From positions 168,395 through 232,394 of the forward strand of contig NZ_JABBNI010000067.1 of the NCBI RefSeq assembly GCF_012926525.1: a DNA stretch of 64,000 bases, in the 5' to 3' direction. Positions 52,004 to 60,530 of the stretch are shown piece by piece (the stretch's first letter is position 1; each line of letters starts with the position of its first letter). Below the pieces are notes generated by a model, which worked only from the letters and a program-made list of their open reading frames with translations, did not search any database and was not told where the DNA came from. A program made the position numbers and the translations under genes. The stretch is from Clostridium muellerianum (GTDB lineage: Bacteria > Bacillota > Clostridia > Clostridiales > Clostridiaceae).

Positions 52004-52192
52004 TTAATACCCGTAAGAATATTCTGATTTTTTATTCTTACGGGTATATGAACCTTTGCCTTTTTTAGGTTTATGAATGCCAGTACCTCTAGAAATTTCA
52101 TTAGTATCAAATTTTCTGGAATTTAAAGCTAATTCATTAATATTAATAATGAAATTTAAATTTTTAGTCATGATTTTTTTTGACTTTTTCAT
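52004..52192 (-). CDS. ArfA-like putative alternative ribosome-rescue factor with terminator inside the gene
   Basis: A 62-residue basic protein. Residues 43-52 read KKGKGSYTRK, nearly identical to the core of E. coli ArfA (KKGKGSYMRK), the segment that sits at the ribosomal decoding site and empty mRNA channel. The rest is weakly similar at best. A perfect 14-bp hairpin covers codon 49 to the stop and is followed by TTTTT, so transcripts should end at or within a few bases of the stop codon. In arfA and B. subtilis brfA, such an arrangement yields nonstop mRNA and places the backup factor under tmRNA control. GGAAGGGAT precedes ATG 52192. The identification rests on one short motif plus this gene architecture. 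Confidence 0.72.
   Translation of the reverse strand: MKKSKKIMTKNLNFIININELALNSRKFDTNEISRGTGIHKPKKGKGSYTRKNKKSEYSYGY
52007..52047 (-). terminator. Intrinsic terminator overlapping the 3' coding end of the ArfA-like gene
   Basis: ATACCCGTAAGAAT (52007-52020) and ATTCTTACGGGTAT (52034-52047) form a perfect 14-bp stem with a 13-base loop. On the minus strand the stem is followed by TAA (the stop codon) and TTTTT (51999-52003). The whole stem lies inside the reading frame. Confidence 0.9.
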
Positions 52193-52221
52193 TTAAATCA
52201 TCCCTTCCAAATTATTAGATT

Positions 52222-52284
52222 TTAATCCAAGTATACTAAGCATTCTTCAATAACGTCCATGGGAATTTCAAATAGTATTTCCAT
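52222..52284 (-). CDS. Short upstream ORF (20 codons) before the ArfA-like gene
   Basis: On the minus strand, AAGGAGG is followed by ATG 52284 (11 bases) and a 20-codon frame, MEILFEIPMDVIEECLVYLD, ending 29 bases before the ArfA-like start. A TTG six bases after the ribosome binding site opens a different short frame. The strong binding site shows that something is translated here. It may be a leader peptide or a small protein. Confidence 0.5.
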   Translation of the reverse strand: MEILFEIPMDVIEECLVYLD

Positions 52285-52374
52285 ATCAATTTATACCTCC
52301 TTATAAAAAATATTCAAGTAAATAACAAAACATGGTTACAAGTAATCTTTATTAATGTTTCTACTTTTTAGAAT

Positions 52375-52402
52375 ATTATATCATATGAATAAATAAATAC
52401 AA
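52375..52402 (-). promoter_or_regulatory. Candidate promoter of the uORF/ArfA-like transcript
   Basis: On the minus strand, -35 TTGTAT (52397-52402), 16-base spacer, -10 TATAAT (52375-52380). It is about 90 bases upstream of the short ORF. The rest of the gap up to the ferredoxin gene (52403-52541) shows no further feature except the ferredoxin ribosome binding site. Confidence 0.5.
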
Positions 52403-52541
52403 GCCTTTTTATTTAATTTTAAATTTAGCTACAGGTTTAAATTGATAATTATATAATATTTTAATATTAATGAATTGAAATCTAAAAAATCGGGAAAATA
52501 AATTATGAACTATTTAATTATTAATGAAAGGAGTGAATACT

Positions 52542-52730
52542 ATGAAAGCTAATGTTGATAAAGATACTTGTATAGGTTGTGGATTGTGTCCAGATATATG
52601 TCCAGAAGTATTTCAAATGGATGATGATGGCAAAGCAAAAGCTGTAGTAGATTCTGTATCATCTACACAGGAAGATGGTGCAAAGGATGCTGCAGAGCAG
52701 TGTCCTGTAAATGCAATTTCAGTAGAATAA
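52542..52730 (+). CDS. Ferredoxin, single [4Fe-4S] type
   Basis: A 62-residue low-potential ferredoxin with the ligand set C-I-G-C-G-L-C-P-x-x-C (Cys10, 13, 16 and 20) and a C-terminal CPVNAI Cys. Five cysteines in all. It carries electrons between cytosolic redox enzymes and may serve the Ehr complex, although it lies 26 kb away. ATG 52542, six bases after AAAGGAGTG, is preferred to ATG 52524. A degraded repeat element begins a few bases after the stop. Confidence 0.93.
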   Translation: MKANVDKDTCIGCGLCPDICPEVFQMDDDGKAKAVVDSVSSTQEDGAKDAAEQCPVNAISVE

Positions 52731-52737
52731 AATGTAC

Positions 52738-52868
52738 TGAAAAAAGTAACAATTAAATATGTTAGTATATTTTGAATCATATTGAGGTTGGTAGAGAAGT
52801 TTTATATACCTTATAAGATATATCTACTTCTGATTTTGATGCAAAATATATTAACATGTATTATATAT
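52738..52868. repeat. Degraded TTA-type inverted-repeat element, copy E
   Basis: TAACAATTAAATATGTTAGTATATTTT near the left end resembles copy D, and the right part ATGCAAAATATATTAACATG is its inverted partner. The GGCATC ends are no longer recognisable. It lies directly after the ferredoxin stop, as other copies lie after stops. A TA repeat follows at about 52865-52875. Confidence 0.55.
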
Positions 52869-53144
52869 ATATATAGTTCAAAATGAAAAAAATAAAAGTT
52901 TTGTTTAGTTTGTATATAATAAAAATACGAATATTTTATTAATGATAGTAACTGATTTAAATAAATGTTTAAATCTTCAAAATAAACTTGAAATTAAAAA
53001 AACAAAAATAAATTTTTAAATTTATTAAATTTATGATATAATGAAAAAGATTGTTTTACAATTTGCAAGTTATAACCTATTAAAACGATTGCAATTAGAA
53101 TAAAACATTGAAATAATTAAGAAAATTACAAAGGAGAGATATTA
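52869..53144. other. Very AT-rich intergenic region
   Basis: No gene. Several runs of A and T and TATAAT-like strings (for example near 53035) could provide the promoter of the NlpC/P60 gene, but none is distinctive. AAGGAG at 53131-53136 is its ribosome binding site. Confidence 0.4.
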
Positions 53145-54134
53145 GTGAAAAAAATAGTCAAGTTTATTACGGGAACTTTAACCGCAGTATTCTTACTGGG
53201 AAACCCGGTTTTTGCAAAACCAGCAACTAATGCCCCCTCACAAGACGGAAATGTTAATGTCAATATAGAAAAGTTAGATAATGATATACAGAATGCTTTA
53301 GTAAAATTAGAGGATAATAAAAAGCAAATAGCTAAAACTTCTAATGACATAAAATCCTTAGAACAAGAAATAAAAAATAGCGATAATGACATAAGTCAAC
53401 ATAAGAATATACTAAAAAAAAGGGTACGAGCAGCATACATAAATGGATCTGATGGATATATTGAAACCATATTAGATTCAAAAAGTTTTGGAGATTTTAT
53501 ATCTAGAATAGAAACAATAAAGACAATTTTAGCATTTGATAATAAAACCATTGCATCTTTAAATGATAAAAAGAACAAAATGGAAATAGAGAAGAAGGGG
53601 CTTGACGAGAAAAATACTAAATTATTAAGCTTAAAGTCAGATACTGAAAAGAAAATTGCCAAGCTTAATTCAGATAAAGAATCTGCTTTAAAGTTAGCAG
53701 CTCAAGCTAAGCAAACACAAAACGTATATGCATCAGCAGCAGCCCCTCAAGCTAATTTATCCAGAGGATCATCTATATCTTTAGGAAGTAACTCAGTGGT
53801 AAATTATGCTTATAGCTTTATAGGAACTCCTTATGTTTGGGGAGGAACTTCACCTTCAGGATTTGATTGCTCAGGATTTGTTCAATATGTTTATGCACAT
53901 TTTGGTGTTGGACTTGGAAGAACTACCTATGAACAAATAAATGATGGTACTACAGTATCAAGAGATCAACTTCAACCAGGAGATTTGGTCTTGTTTGGAA
54001 CTAGAAGTAATCCTCATCATGTTGGAATATATGTAGGTGGAGGAATGTACATTCATGCGCCTCAAACAGGAGATGTAGTCAAAGTTTCACCACTTACTAG
54101 AGGTGATTATCTAACTGCTAAGAGAGTAAAATAG
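53145..54134 (+). CDS. Secreted NlpC/P60 peptidoglycan endopeptidase with coiled coil
   Basis: A 329-residue secreted hydrolase. A signal peptide ends near VFA-KP (residue 25). Residues 40-195 form a long coiled coil, as in PcsB/CwlO-type enzymes activated by FtsEX. Residues 215-329 are the NlpC/P60 domain with catalytic Cys242 in FDCSGF, His292 in HHVGIYVGG and His304 in IHAPQTG. It should cut gamma-D-Glu-diamino-acid links in peptidoglycan. GTG 53145 has AAGGAG eight bases upstream. A strong terminator follows. Confidence 0.94.
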   Translation: MKKIVKFITGTLTAVFLLGNPVFAKPATNAPSQDGNVNVNIEKLDNDIQNALVKLEDNKKQIAKTSNDIKSLEQEIKNSDNDISQHKNILKKRVRAAYINGSDGYIETILDSKSFGDFISRIETIKTILAFDNKTIASLNDKKNKMEIEKKGLDEKNTKLLSLKSDTEKKIAKLNSDKESALKLAAQAKQTQNVYASAAAPQANLSRGSSISLGSNSVVNYAYSFIGTPYVWGGTSPSGFDCSGFVQYVYAHFGVGLGRTTYEQINDGTTVSRDQLQPGDLVLFGTRSNPHHVGIYVGGGMYIHAPQTGDVVKVSPLTRGDYLTAKRVK

Positions 54135-54146
54135 TAAATGGACATG

Positions 54147-54176
54147 CTAACAACATAAATTATTTTGTGTTGTTAG
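54147..54176 (+). terminator. Terminator of the NlpC/P60 gene
   Basis: A perfect 9-bp stem (CTAACAACA with TGTTGTTAG) and a 12-base loop, followed by eight T. Confidence 0.9.
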
Positions 54177-54312
54177 TTTTTTTTATTGTTGCACAGTAAT
54201 ATATTATTTATTATACTGAATTAAAAAAGCATATTTTGAAATTTATGTTTAAATTACTAAAAAAGACTGGTATTATATTATTAGGCTAAATATTTGATTG
54301 GAGATGTATTTG

Positions 54313-55176
54313 ATGAAAAAACCAGGTAGAAATGATTTATGTTGGTGTGGTAGTGGTAAGAAATATAAGAAATGTCATATGGATCAAGATAGCAAGTTGT
54401 TTGAATATGAAAAAGAAGGTTTTATAATTCCTTCCTTTGATTTAATAAAGACTCCAGAGCAAATTGAAGGTATAAGAAAAAGTGGAATAGTTACCAATGA
54501 AATACTAGATATTGTAGCAGAAAGAATTAAAGAAGGCGTAACAACTAATGAAATAGATAATTGGGTTAGTGAGCATACTGCTAAAAGAGGTGCGGTTGCA
54601 GCTCCACTAAATTATTATGGATTTCCTAAGAGTGTTTGTACTTCCATAAATAATGTTATATGTCATGGTATACCGGATAATACTGTTTTAAAAAATGGCG
54701 ATATAATTAATATAGATGTAAGTACTATATTAGATGGATATTATTCTGATGCCAGTAGGATGTTTATAATAGGTGAAGCTAGTGAAAATGCAGTAAAACT
54801 TGTAGAGGAGACTAAAAAAGCCATGTATATAGGTATTGATGCAGTAAAGCCTTATGGCAGTCTTAATGCTGTAGGAATAGCTATAGAAGAACATTGTAAT
54901 AACTTGGGTTATTCTGTAGTTAGAGATTTAGGAGGACATGGGGTAGGTTTAAAATTTCACGAAGATCCACATGTAGATCATTTTGCTAAAGAAGGAAAAG
55001 GAGTATTATTATTACCAGGCATGGTATTTACTATTGAACCTATGATAAACGAAGGAGATTATAAATGTATTACTCTTGATGATGATTGGACAGTACTTAC
55101 TAAAGATGGTTCACTGTCAGCTCAATGGGAGCATACTATAGTTGTTACAGAAAATGGTACAGAAATATTGGTATAA
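54313..55176 (+). CDS. map: Methionine aminopeptidase type I with N-terminal SEC-C zinc motif
   Basis: A 287-residue enzyme that removes the initiator Met from new proteins. Residues 5-24 hold a SEC-C zinc finger (LCWCGSGKKYKKCH), which can help docking at the ribosome. The catalytic domain has the di-metal ligands in NIDVSTILDGYYSDASR (two Asp), GGHGVG (His), TIEPM (Glu) and QWEHT (Glu). The frame extends to TTG 54298, but GGAGATG lies between it and ATG 54313, so the latter is the start. This may be a second copy beside the ribosomal-operon map. Confidence 0.93.
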   Translation: MKKPGRNDLCWCGSGKKYKKCHMDQDSKLFEYEKEGFIIPSFDLIKTPEQIEGIRKSGIVTNEILDIVAERIKEGVTTNEIDNWVSEHTAKRGAVAAPLNYYGFPKSVCTSINNVICHGIPDNTVLKNGDIINIDVSTILDGYYSDASRMFIIGEASENAVKLVEETKKAMYIGIDAVKPYGSLNAVGIAIEEHCNNLGYSVVRDLGGHGVGLKFHEDPHVDHFAKEGKGVLLLPGMVFTIEPMINEGDYKCITLDDDWTVLTKDGSLSAQWEHTIVVTENGTEILV

Positions 55177-55202
55177 ATTAAAAAAACTATATACAGTATA
55201 CA

Positions 55203-55233
55203 AAAACCTCCATTCCTTTGTATTGGAGGTTTT
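55203..55233 (+). terminator. Terminator of the map gene
   Basis: A perfect 10-bp stem (AAAACCTCCA with TGGAGGTTTT) and an 11-base loop, followed by ATATATTT. Confidence 0.82.
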
Positions 55234-55343
55234 ATATATTTCAAATTTTTTAATATGAAAGGAATTTCTTGACATATGCCTAACTTGCATATTAATCTAT
55301 AAATATGTAAAATATACAAATTATTAAATAAAGGAGGTTGATT

Positions 55344-56327
55344 ATGGGATTATTAGGTCTTTCTGAAATAATGGATACATCCATTGAAGTTCTGAGAAAA
55401 TATATGAAAACTATATTCTTATTTTCTTTAGGATATGGGGTGATTGCTGGAATTGTTGCTATTATATTGATTATCATTACAGCAATTTTAGTAGCAGTGG
55501 CATATAAAGTTTTATCAAGTTTTATACTGTCTGGTATAATTTTAGTTTTATTATGCAGTTTTATTTTTACCTTTTTACTAGCTTACAATGTTGGATTAAT
55601 TAAGATTGCAAGTCAAGATTTTTTAAGTGAAAGGATTTATGCAGATGATGCTATAGGAGCATCCTTTAAAAGTATTTTCAGGGTTTTTAGTATTTTGCTT
55701 GTAGTTACAATTTTATTTATTCCAGTTATAGCTGTTTTTGGTGTAGCATCGTATTTTATTTGTAAAGGGCTAAAATATTCTATTAATTCTATAGTAATTG
55801 CATATGGTATTAGTTCTATAAGATATGTATTTGCAATAATTATCTTAATATTAATTATTATAGCAATGATTAGTATGTTTTGGTTATATGTAACCTTTAT
55901 TTCTTTTTCATTAAATGTTGCTGTTATAGAAAAGAAGTACGCTTTTTCAGCGTTAAAACGCAGCTTCAATTTAGTTAAAAATGAGTTTTGGAAAATAATT
56001 GGATGCAGTATATTATTTAGTATAACAATTTTTGCAGTAAAAGTTTCTTTAGCTGGTTTTATGGAAGCTGTTTTAAGCATACTATATCTAATTACTAGCT
56101 TTTTTAATGTACAAGTAGGTTATACTGACTTTATTGTTAATATGTCTAGATATATTCAGTTTCCTATAAATCTATTAATGTGGTTAATTATTTATCCATT
56201 AACCACTATAATGATGTGTAATATGTATTTTAATCAAAGATATAAAAAAGAAGGTTATGATATAGTTTTAAGGTTAAAGGAAATACAAAAAAATCATGAA
56301 AGGAAACAAGAAGCTGATGGTATTTAG
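55344..56327 (+). CDS. Hypothetical membrane protein in the MoxR/DUF58 cluster
   Basis: A 327-residue protein with about six membrane helices, several rich in Ile and Val. It resembles the glycerophosphodiester-phosphodiesterase membrane-domain or DUF975-like group by general shape (paired helices, ALKRSFNLVKNEFWKIIG loop), but I cannot assign a family. ATG 55344 is chosen with AAGGAGG six bases upstream; TTG 55338 touches the ribosome binding site. First gene of a five-gene cluster of overlapping or closely spaced genes that includes MoxR and DUF58 genes. Confidence 0.72.
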   Translation: MGLLGLSEIMDTSIEVLRKYMKTIFLFSLGYGVIAGIVAIILIIITAILVAVAYKVLSSFILSGIILVLLCSFIFTFLLAYNVGLIKIASQDFLSERIYADDAIGASFKSIFRVFSILLVVTILFIPVIAVFGVASYFICKGLKYSINSIVIAYGISSIRYVFAIIILILIIIAMISMFWLYVTFISFSLNVAVIEKKYAFSALKRSFNLVKNEFWKIIGCSILFSITIFAVKVSLAGFMEAVLSILYLITSFFNVQVGYTDFIVNMSRYIQFPINLLMWLIIYPLTTIMMCNMYFNQRYKKEGYDIVLRLKEIQKNHERKQEADGI

Positions 56328-56988
56328 TATAATAAGTTCTTCTAAAGATGAATTTAATAAAGCTATATACAATGTACTTCAGCGTCCTGAATATAATCAT
56401 TCAAAAGACAATATTAAAAATTTTATTGATAATATTAAAGAAGTTATAATGCAGAGAATTTCAAGAATGCTTCAAAATGCAATTCCAAATAAGGAATCTG
56501 TACATTCAATATCAAGTAATCTCTCTATAGTATTTATGATTATAGGTTTATTAATTATTTTTGGGATAATTGTAATTATAGTTATAAAAGTAAGTAAGGT
56601 TTTTAATAAAAATGTTAAAGTTACGGAAATTTTAGGTGAAAAAATTGATGAAAAAACCACTCCAGCAAGTTTAAGACAAAAAGCCAGTAGTTTTGAAATA
56701 GAAGGACAATTTAGAGATGCTATTAGGTATGATTTTATTGCACTTTTACTTTTAATGCATGAAAAAAATTTAATTTATCTTGATGAAACTAAAACTAATG
56801 AAGAAATTAATAATTATTTAAAATACAGAGATTTTTTTATGGTTTCAAACTTTGAATGTTTGATGAATATTTTTAACTCGTGTTGGTATGGTCACAAAAT
56901 GTGTGAAATAGATTTATATAACAACTGGACTAGGTGCATAAATGAGTTGTGGAGTGGAGTGATAGCTTATGAAAATAAAAATAAGTAA
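56296..56988 (+). CDS. DUF4129-like membrane protein
   Basis: A protein of up to 230 residues with one membrane helix (about 75-98) and a cytosolic C-terminal domain of the DUF4129 kind: LRQKASSFEIEGQFRDAIRYDFIALLLLM, then NEEINNYL and YGHKMCEIDLYNNW. DUF4129 proteins are regular companions of MoxR/DUF58 genes. The start is uncertain: ATG 56296 has no clear ribosome binding site, and ATG 56317 has AAAGGA at long spacing. Both lie in the overlap with the previous gene. Overlaps the next gene by 20 bases. Confidence 0.72.
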   Translation: MKGNKKLMVFSIISSSKDEFNKAIYNVLQRPEYNHSKDNIKNFIDNIKEVIMQRISRMLQNAIPNKESVHSISSNLSIVFMIIGLLIIFGIIVIIVIKVSKVFNKNVKVTEILGEKIDEKTTPASLRQKASSFEIEGQFRDAIRYDFIALLLLMHEKNLIYLDETKTNEEINNYLKYRDFFMVSNFECLMNIFNSCWYGHKMCEIDLYNNWTRCINELWSGVIAYENKNK

Positions 56989-57967
56989 AGATTTAATATT
57001 ATTTCTCATATGTATTCCTCTTTTCTTATGCTGCACATTCTATATTTCAAGTAGAATGAATAATATTAATTTGCCCTCTTATTCTGTAGAAAATAAATCA
57101 AAGATGGGCTATAATGTATTTTTTCAAGCTTTAAAAGAACTTAACGTTCCAGTATATAGGACTTTAAATTCTGTGGAAGATCATGATAATAGTAATATAC
57201 AAATTGTAGTTCAAGGTGGAAATTTTAATATCAACGATGTGAAAATAAAGAGATGGGTAAATAATGGTGGTGTATTAGTATATCTTAGATCAGAAAATAG
57301 TTCGCTTACTGAATATGGTAGAAATCCTAAAATAAAAGGAAAGATGAAAGTATACAAATATAATAAGGGTACAATTATTACTTTGAATGCATCTTATTTA
57401 ACAAATGAGACTCTTACAAAAGATACAGGTAAAGCTTATGAATTACTTAAAGAAATAGATGACTATAAACATAAAAAAATATATTTTAATGAGGCAAATT
57501 TATTTTCGGCAGATAAGAAATCATTATGGGATTGTATACCTATGGAAATTAAATATATAATATATCAATTTGTTATAATTTTGGCTGCATTTTTCTACTA
57601 TAAAGGCAAACGTTTTGGAAAAGTTATACCTTTATATGAGGAAGAGGAAAGAGAAGAAAATGAGTACTTGTATTCTGCAGCATCTCTTTATAGGCAGGCA
57701 AAATGCTGGGACATAATGGTTGAAAGTTATTATAAAAGCTTTTTAAAGAAGGTTAATCATTCTAGTTGCGAATGGTTAAAATATTGGGAAAGCGAGAAAC
57801 TTCCAAACTTAGATAAGGCTAAAAAGGTATATAAGTTTATGAATGTAAAGGAAGCAAAAATAAAATCGAAAGAATACATTCAAATAGTGAACATATTAGA
57901 ACAACTAATTAACGATTTAGAGAAAAGGAGAGATTTATATTGGAAAACTCTGAAAAGACCACAGTAA
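56969..57967 (+). CDS. DUF4350-like protein
   Basis: A 332-residue protein with an N-terminal membrane helix, an external domain (about 35-195) and a second helix near 198-215. The external part has the DUF4350 pattern: SYSVENKSKMGYNVFFQALKEL, then VVQGGNFN and WVNNGGVLVYLR, as in proteins found between DUF4129 and MoxR genes. GGAGTGAT precedes ATG 56969. Overlaps both neighbours, showing tight translational coupling. Confidence 0.8.
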   Translation: MKIKISKDLILFLICIPLFLCCTFYISSRMNNINLPSYSVENKSKMGYNVFFQALKELNVPVYRTLNSVEDHDNSNIQIVVQGGNFNINDVKIKRWVNNGGVLVYLRSENSSLTEYGRNPKIKGKMKVYKYNKGTIITLNASYLTNETLTKDTGKAYELLKEIDDYKHKKIYFNEANLFSADKKSLWDCIPMEIKYIIYQFVIILAAFFYYKGKRFGKVIPLYEEEEREENEYLYSAASLYRQAKCWDIMVESYYKSFLKKVNHSSCEWLKYWESEKLPNLDKAKKVYKFMNVKEAKIKSKEYIQIVNILEQLINDLEKRRDLYWKTLKRPQ

Positions 57968-58905
57968 AAGATGTTATGGAAAAAATAAATATAGAGTTAA
58001 GAAAGGTTATTATTGAACAGGATGAACTTATAGAACAATCATTAATAAGTTTAATTTCAGGTGGACATGTTCTTTTAGAAGGTGTACCAGGTCTTGCAAA
58101 AACTTTAATGGTTAAAATTCTATCAAAAACTCTTTCTTTAGATTTTAAAAGAATTCAGTTTACACCTGATTTAATGCCAGCAGATGTAACGGGTACAAAA
58201 ATATTTAATATGGATACAAGAGAATTCGAATTAAAGAAAGGTCCTATATTTACTAATTTTCTTCTAGCTGATGAAATTAATAGAACTCCTCCTAAAACTC
58301 AAGCTGGACTTTTAGAAGCAATGGCTGAAAGCAGTGTTTCCATAGATGGGGAAATGATTAAACTTCCTTCTAATTATATGGTATTTGCAACGCAAAACCC
58401 ACTTGAATATGAAGGTACATATCCACTGCCAGAAGCATTGGTAGATAGATTTCTTATGAAAATTGTTATAGGATATCCTTCACTTAAAGCTGAAAAAGAA
58501 GTTTTAAAACTTCATAATCAGGGATTTTCCAGTACAGATTTAAATAAATGTAATATAAACGCAGTTTGTTCAGAAGAAGATATAACAAGGTGTAAGGAAG
58601 AGGTGCATAATGTTAAAATTGATGATACGCTTATGGAGTATATAGTAAATATAAATTCAGAAACTAGAAATAACCCAACTATTGAAATAGGAAGTTCTCC
58701 AAGAGGATCAATTGCATTACTTCAATGTTCCAAGGCTTGTGCAGCTTATTTTGGAAGAGATTATGTAATCCCTGAGGATATAAAAAAGATGACAATACCG
58801 ACATTAAGACACCGTATAGTTTTAAAGCCGGAGTTAGAGCTTGAAGGTGTTAAATCTGAACAAGTATTAAAAGACATACTTTCTAAGATAAAAGTGCCAA
58901 GATAG
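57940..58905 (+). CDS. MoxR-family AAA+ ATPase (DUF58-associated)
   Basis: A 321-residue ATPase with the standard MoxR motifs: Walker A GVPGLAKT near residue 50, Walker B LLADEINRTPPKTQ, sensor 1 in FATQNPLEYEGTYPLPEA and an Arg finger in VDRFLM. This is the common MRP/RavA-like partner of DUF58 proteins, distinct from the YehL-type ATPase at 1838. TTG 57940 has AAAGGAGA upstream and overlaps the DUF4350-like gene by 28 bases. The system's role is unknown; related sets affect cell envelope and stress tolerance. Confidence 0.94.
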   Translation: MENSEKTTVKDVMEKINIELRKVIIEQDELIEQSLISLISGGHVLLEGVPGLAKTLMVKILSKTLSLDFKRIQFTPDLMPADVTGTKIFNMDTREFELKKGPIFTNFLLADEINRTPPKTQAGLLEAMAESSVSIDGEMIKLPSNYMVFATQNPLEYEGTYPLPEALVDRFLMKIVIGYPSLKAEKEVLKLHNQGFSSTDLNKCNINAVCSEEDITRCKEEVHNVKIDDTLMEYIVNINSETRNNPTIEIGSSPRGSIALLQCSKACAAYFGRDYVIPEDIKKMTIPTLRHRIVLKPELELEGVKSEQVLKDILSKIKVPR

Positions 58906-58923
58906 CAGGGAAAGGAGATAACT

Positions 58924-60237
58924 TTGAGTATTACTAGGCGGTTTATATATTTATTGTCTTTAGGAATTATATTTATTGGCTTAGGTGGATTAATTAACAA
59001 TTCACTTACTATTTTTATAGTATACAATTTGATATGTGCAGGATTGCTTGTGGCAGACTATTTTATATCTACTGAGGAATCATCTATAATTATAGAAAGA
59101 TGCAGTGAAGAACGTTTGTCTATATATGAAAAAGAAGTTGTATGCTTTCAGGTTTATAATAAGAATGATTATAAAATTTATGTTGAAATTAAGGATGAGG
59201 TACCAGATTTTCATTTTTATATTGAAGATAAGATTATGAGGGGAGAAATTATGCCCCATGAGAAAAAGATATTTAAGTATTTTGTAACACCTAAAAAAAG
59301 GGGAGCTTTTAATTTTGGAAATGTTCATATTAAATGTGAAGGAAAATTAAAGTTTTGTATGAAAATATTTAAAGTAAATTTAAATAAGGAATATAAGGTG
59401 TATCCTAATTTAAAAAATCTTCGCAAGTATAAGTTGAATATATGTAATAATAGATTATTAAAACAAGGACAAAGAAACTTAAAAGTCATAGGTAAAGGTA
59501 CTTCTTTTGAAAGTTTAAGAGAATATGTAACTGGAGATGATTATAGAAAGATTAATTGGAAAGCTACAGCTAGGTTTAATAAGCCAATTATAAATAGGTA
59601 TGAACCAGAAAAAAATCAACATGTACATATTCTTATAGATACAGGTAAGCCTATGAGCTATACAGTGAGAGGATATAAAAAGCTTGATATGGTGATAAAT
59701 GCAGCAATAGTACTTTCAGATGTGGTTAACCAAAATGGAGATAAATCAGCTCTATTATTATTCAATACTAAGGTAGACAAGGCTGTACTACCAGGAAAGG
59801 GAAGTGCACACAGAAGTAAAATATTAGAAACTCTTTATCATATTAATTCTACTAATGAAATTTCTAACTATGATGATGCATTTTATTATTTAAAGAAAAA
59901 AGAGCGTCATAGAAGCATTGTATTTATTTTTACTGATTTTGATACTGTAGAGGAAGCTGAAAACATGATTAAAATGTTGCCTATTATTTCAAGAAATAAT
60001 GTGGTAATTATGATGCTTATAAGAAATGAAAGTTTAGAAAAAATAGGTTCACAAAAAGTTATAAATGAAGAAGGTTTGTTTAATAAAGGTGTTGCACTGG
60101 AGCTTTTAAACGAGAGATCTAAAATAATAAACCTTTTAAATAAAAAAGGTATTTTCTGTGTAGAATGTACTGGGGAAAATTTTGAATATGCAGTAGTAAA
60201 TAAATATATACAGATTAAGAATCAAACATATTTATAG
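58924..60237 (+). CDS. DUF58 domain protein (VWA-like partner of MoxR)
   Basis: A 437-residue protein. Two membrane helices lie in residues 5-45. The central part carries the DUF58 signature (GTSFESLREYVTGDDYRKINWKATAR) and is followed by a VWA-like fold in which the metal site is degenerate (IDTGKPM where D-x-S-x-S is canonical). It should act with the MoxR ATPase at the membrane. TTG 58924 with AAAGGAGATA upstream. Last gene of the operon; a repeat element follows in place of a terminator. Confidence 0.92.
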   Translation: MSITRRFIYLLSLGIIFIGLGGLINNSLTIFIVYNLICAGLLVADYFISTEESSIIIERCSEERLSIYEKEVVCFQVYNKNDYKIYVEIKDEVPDFHFYIEDKIMRGEIMPHEKKIFKYFVTPKKRGAFNFGNVHIKCEGKLKFCMKIFKVNLNKEYKVYPNLKNLRKYKLNICNNRLLKQGQRNLKVIGKGTSFESLREYVTGDDYRKINWKATARFNKPIINRYEPEKNQHVHILIDTGKPMSYTVRGYKKLDMVINAAIVLSDVVNQNGDKSALLLFNTKVDKAVLPGKGSAHRSKILETLYHINSTNEISNYDDAFYYLKKKERHRSIVFIFTDFDTVEEAENMIKMLPIISRNNVVIMMLIRNESLEKIGSQKVINEEGLFNKGVALELLNERSKIINLLNKKGIFCVECTGENFEYAVVNKYIQIKNQTYL

Positions 60238-60269
60238 TTATTTTTAAAAGTGAAGTGGTATTCATTTTT

Positions 60270-60511
60270 AGAGGACAATTGACAGAGGACAGAGGACAGA
60301 GGACAGTGAAGGTAAGTTTTCTTCCTTATGTTAGAAAACTAATTTATTTTAAAACTTATTTTGATGACTCAAAAGAATCTTTAAATTTATACAAGTCAGT
60401 AATGTTTCGCTTTAGCGAAACGAGTTATCAAAAATTTAGCTAAAGATTTTTCGTAGTGTAATGGAGAAAAATCATCCTTCACTGTCCTCTGTCAATTGTC
60501 CTATGTCCTCT
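60270..60511. repeat. Heptamer-armed inverted repeat element, copy 2
   Basis: A 242-bp copy of the element at 8170-8432 in the same orientation. The left arm (60270-60312) has five heptamers (AGAGGAC, AATTGAC, then three AGAGGAC) before AGTGAAGG, one unit more than copy 1. Internal hairpins are GTTTTCT/AGAAAAC (60316-60339), GTTTCGCT/AGCGAAAC (60404-60421) and GATTTTTC/GAAAAATC (60445-60473). It lies between the DUF58 gene and the convergent SpoIIM gene. An open frame across it is a chance ORF. Confidence 0.88.
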
Positions 60512-60530
60512 GAAAAAGTTAGCAGTTGTT

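Noticed and set aside
60255..60443. 62-residue ORF over repeat copy 2
   Set aside because: It lies on the non-coding repeat element, and copy 1 does not keep the frame.
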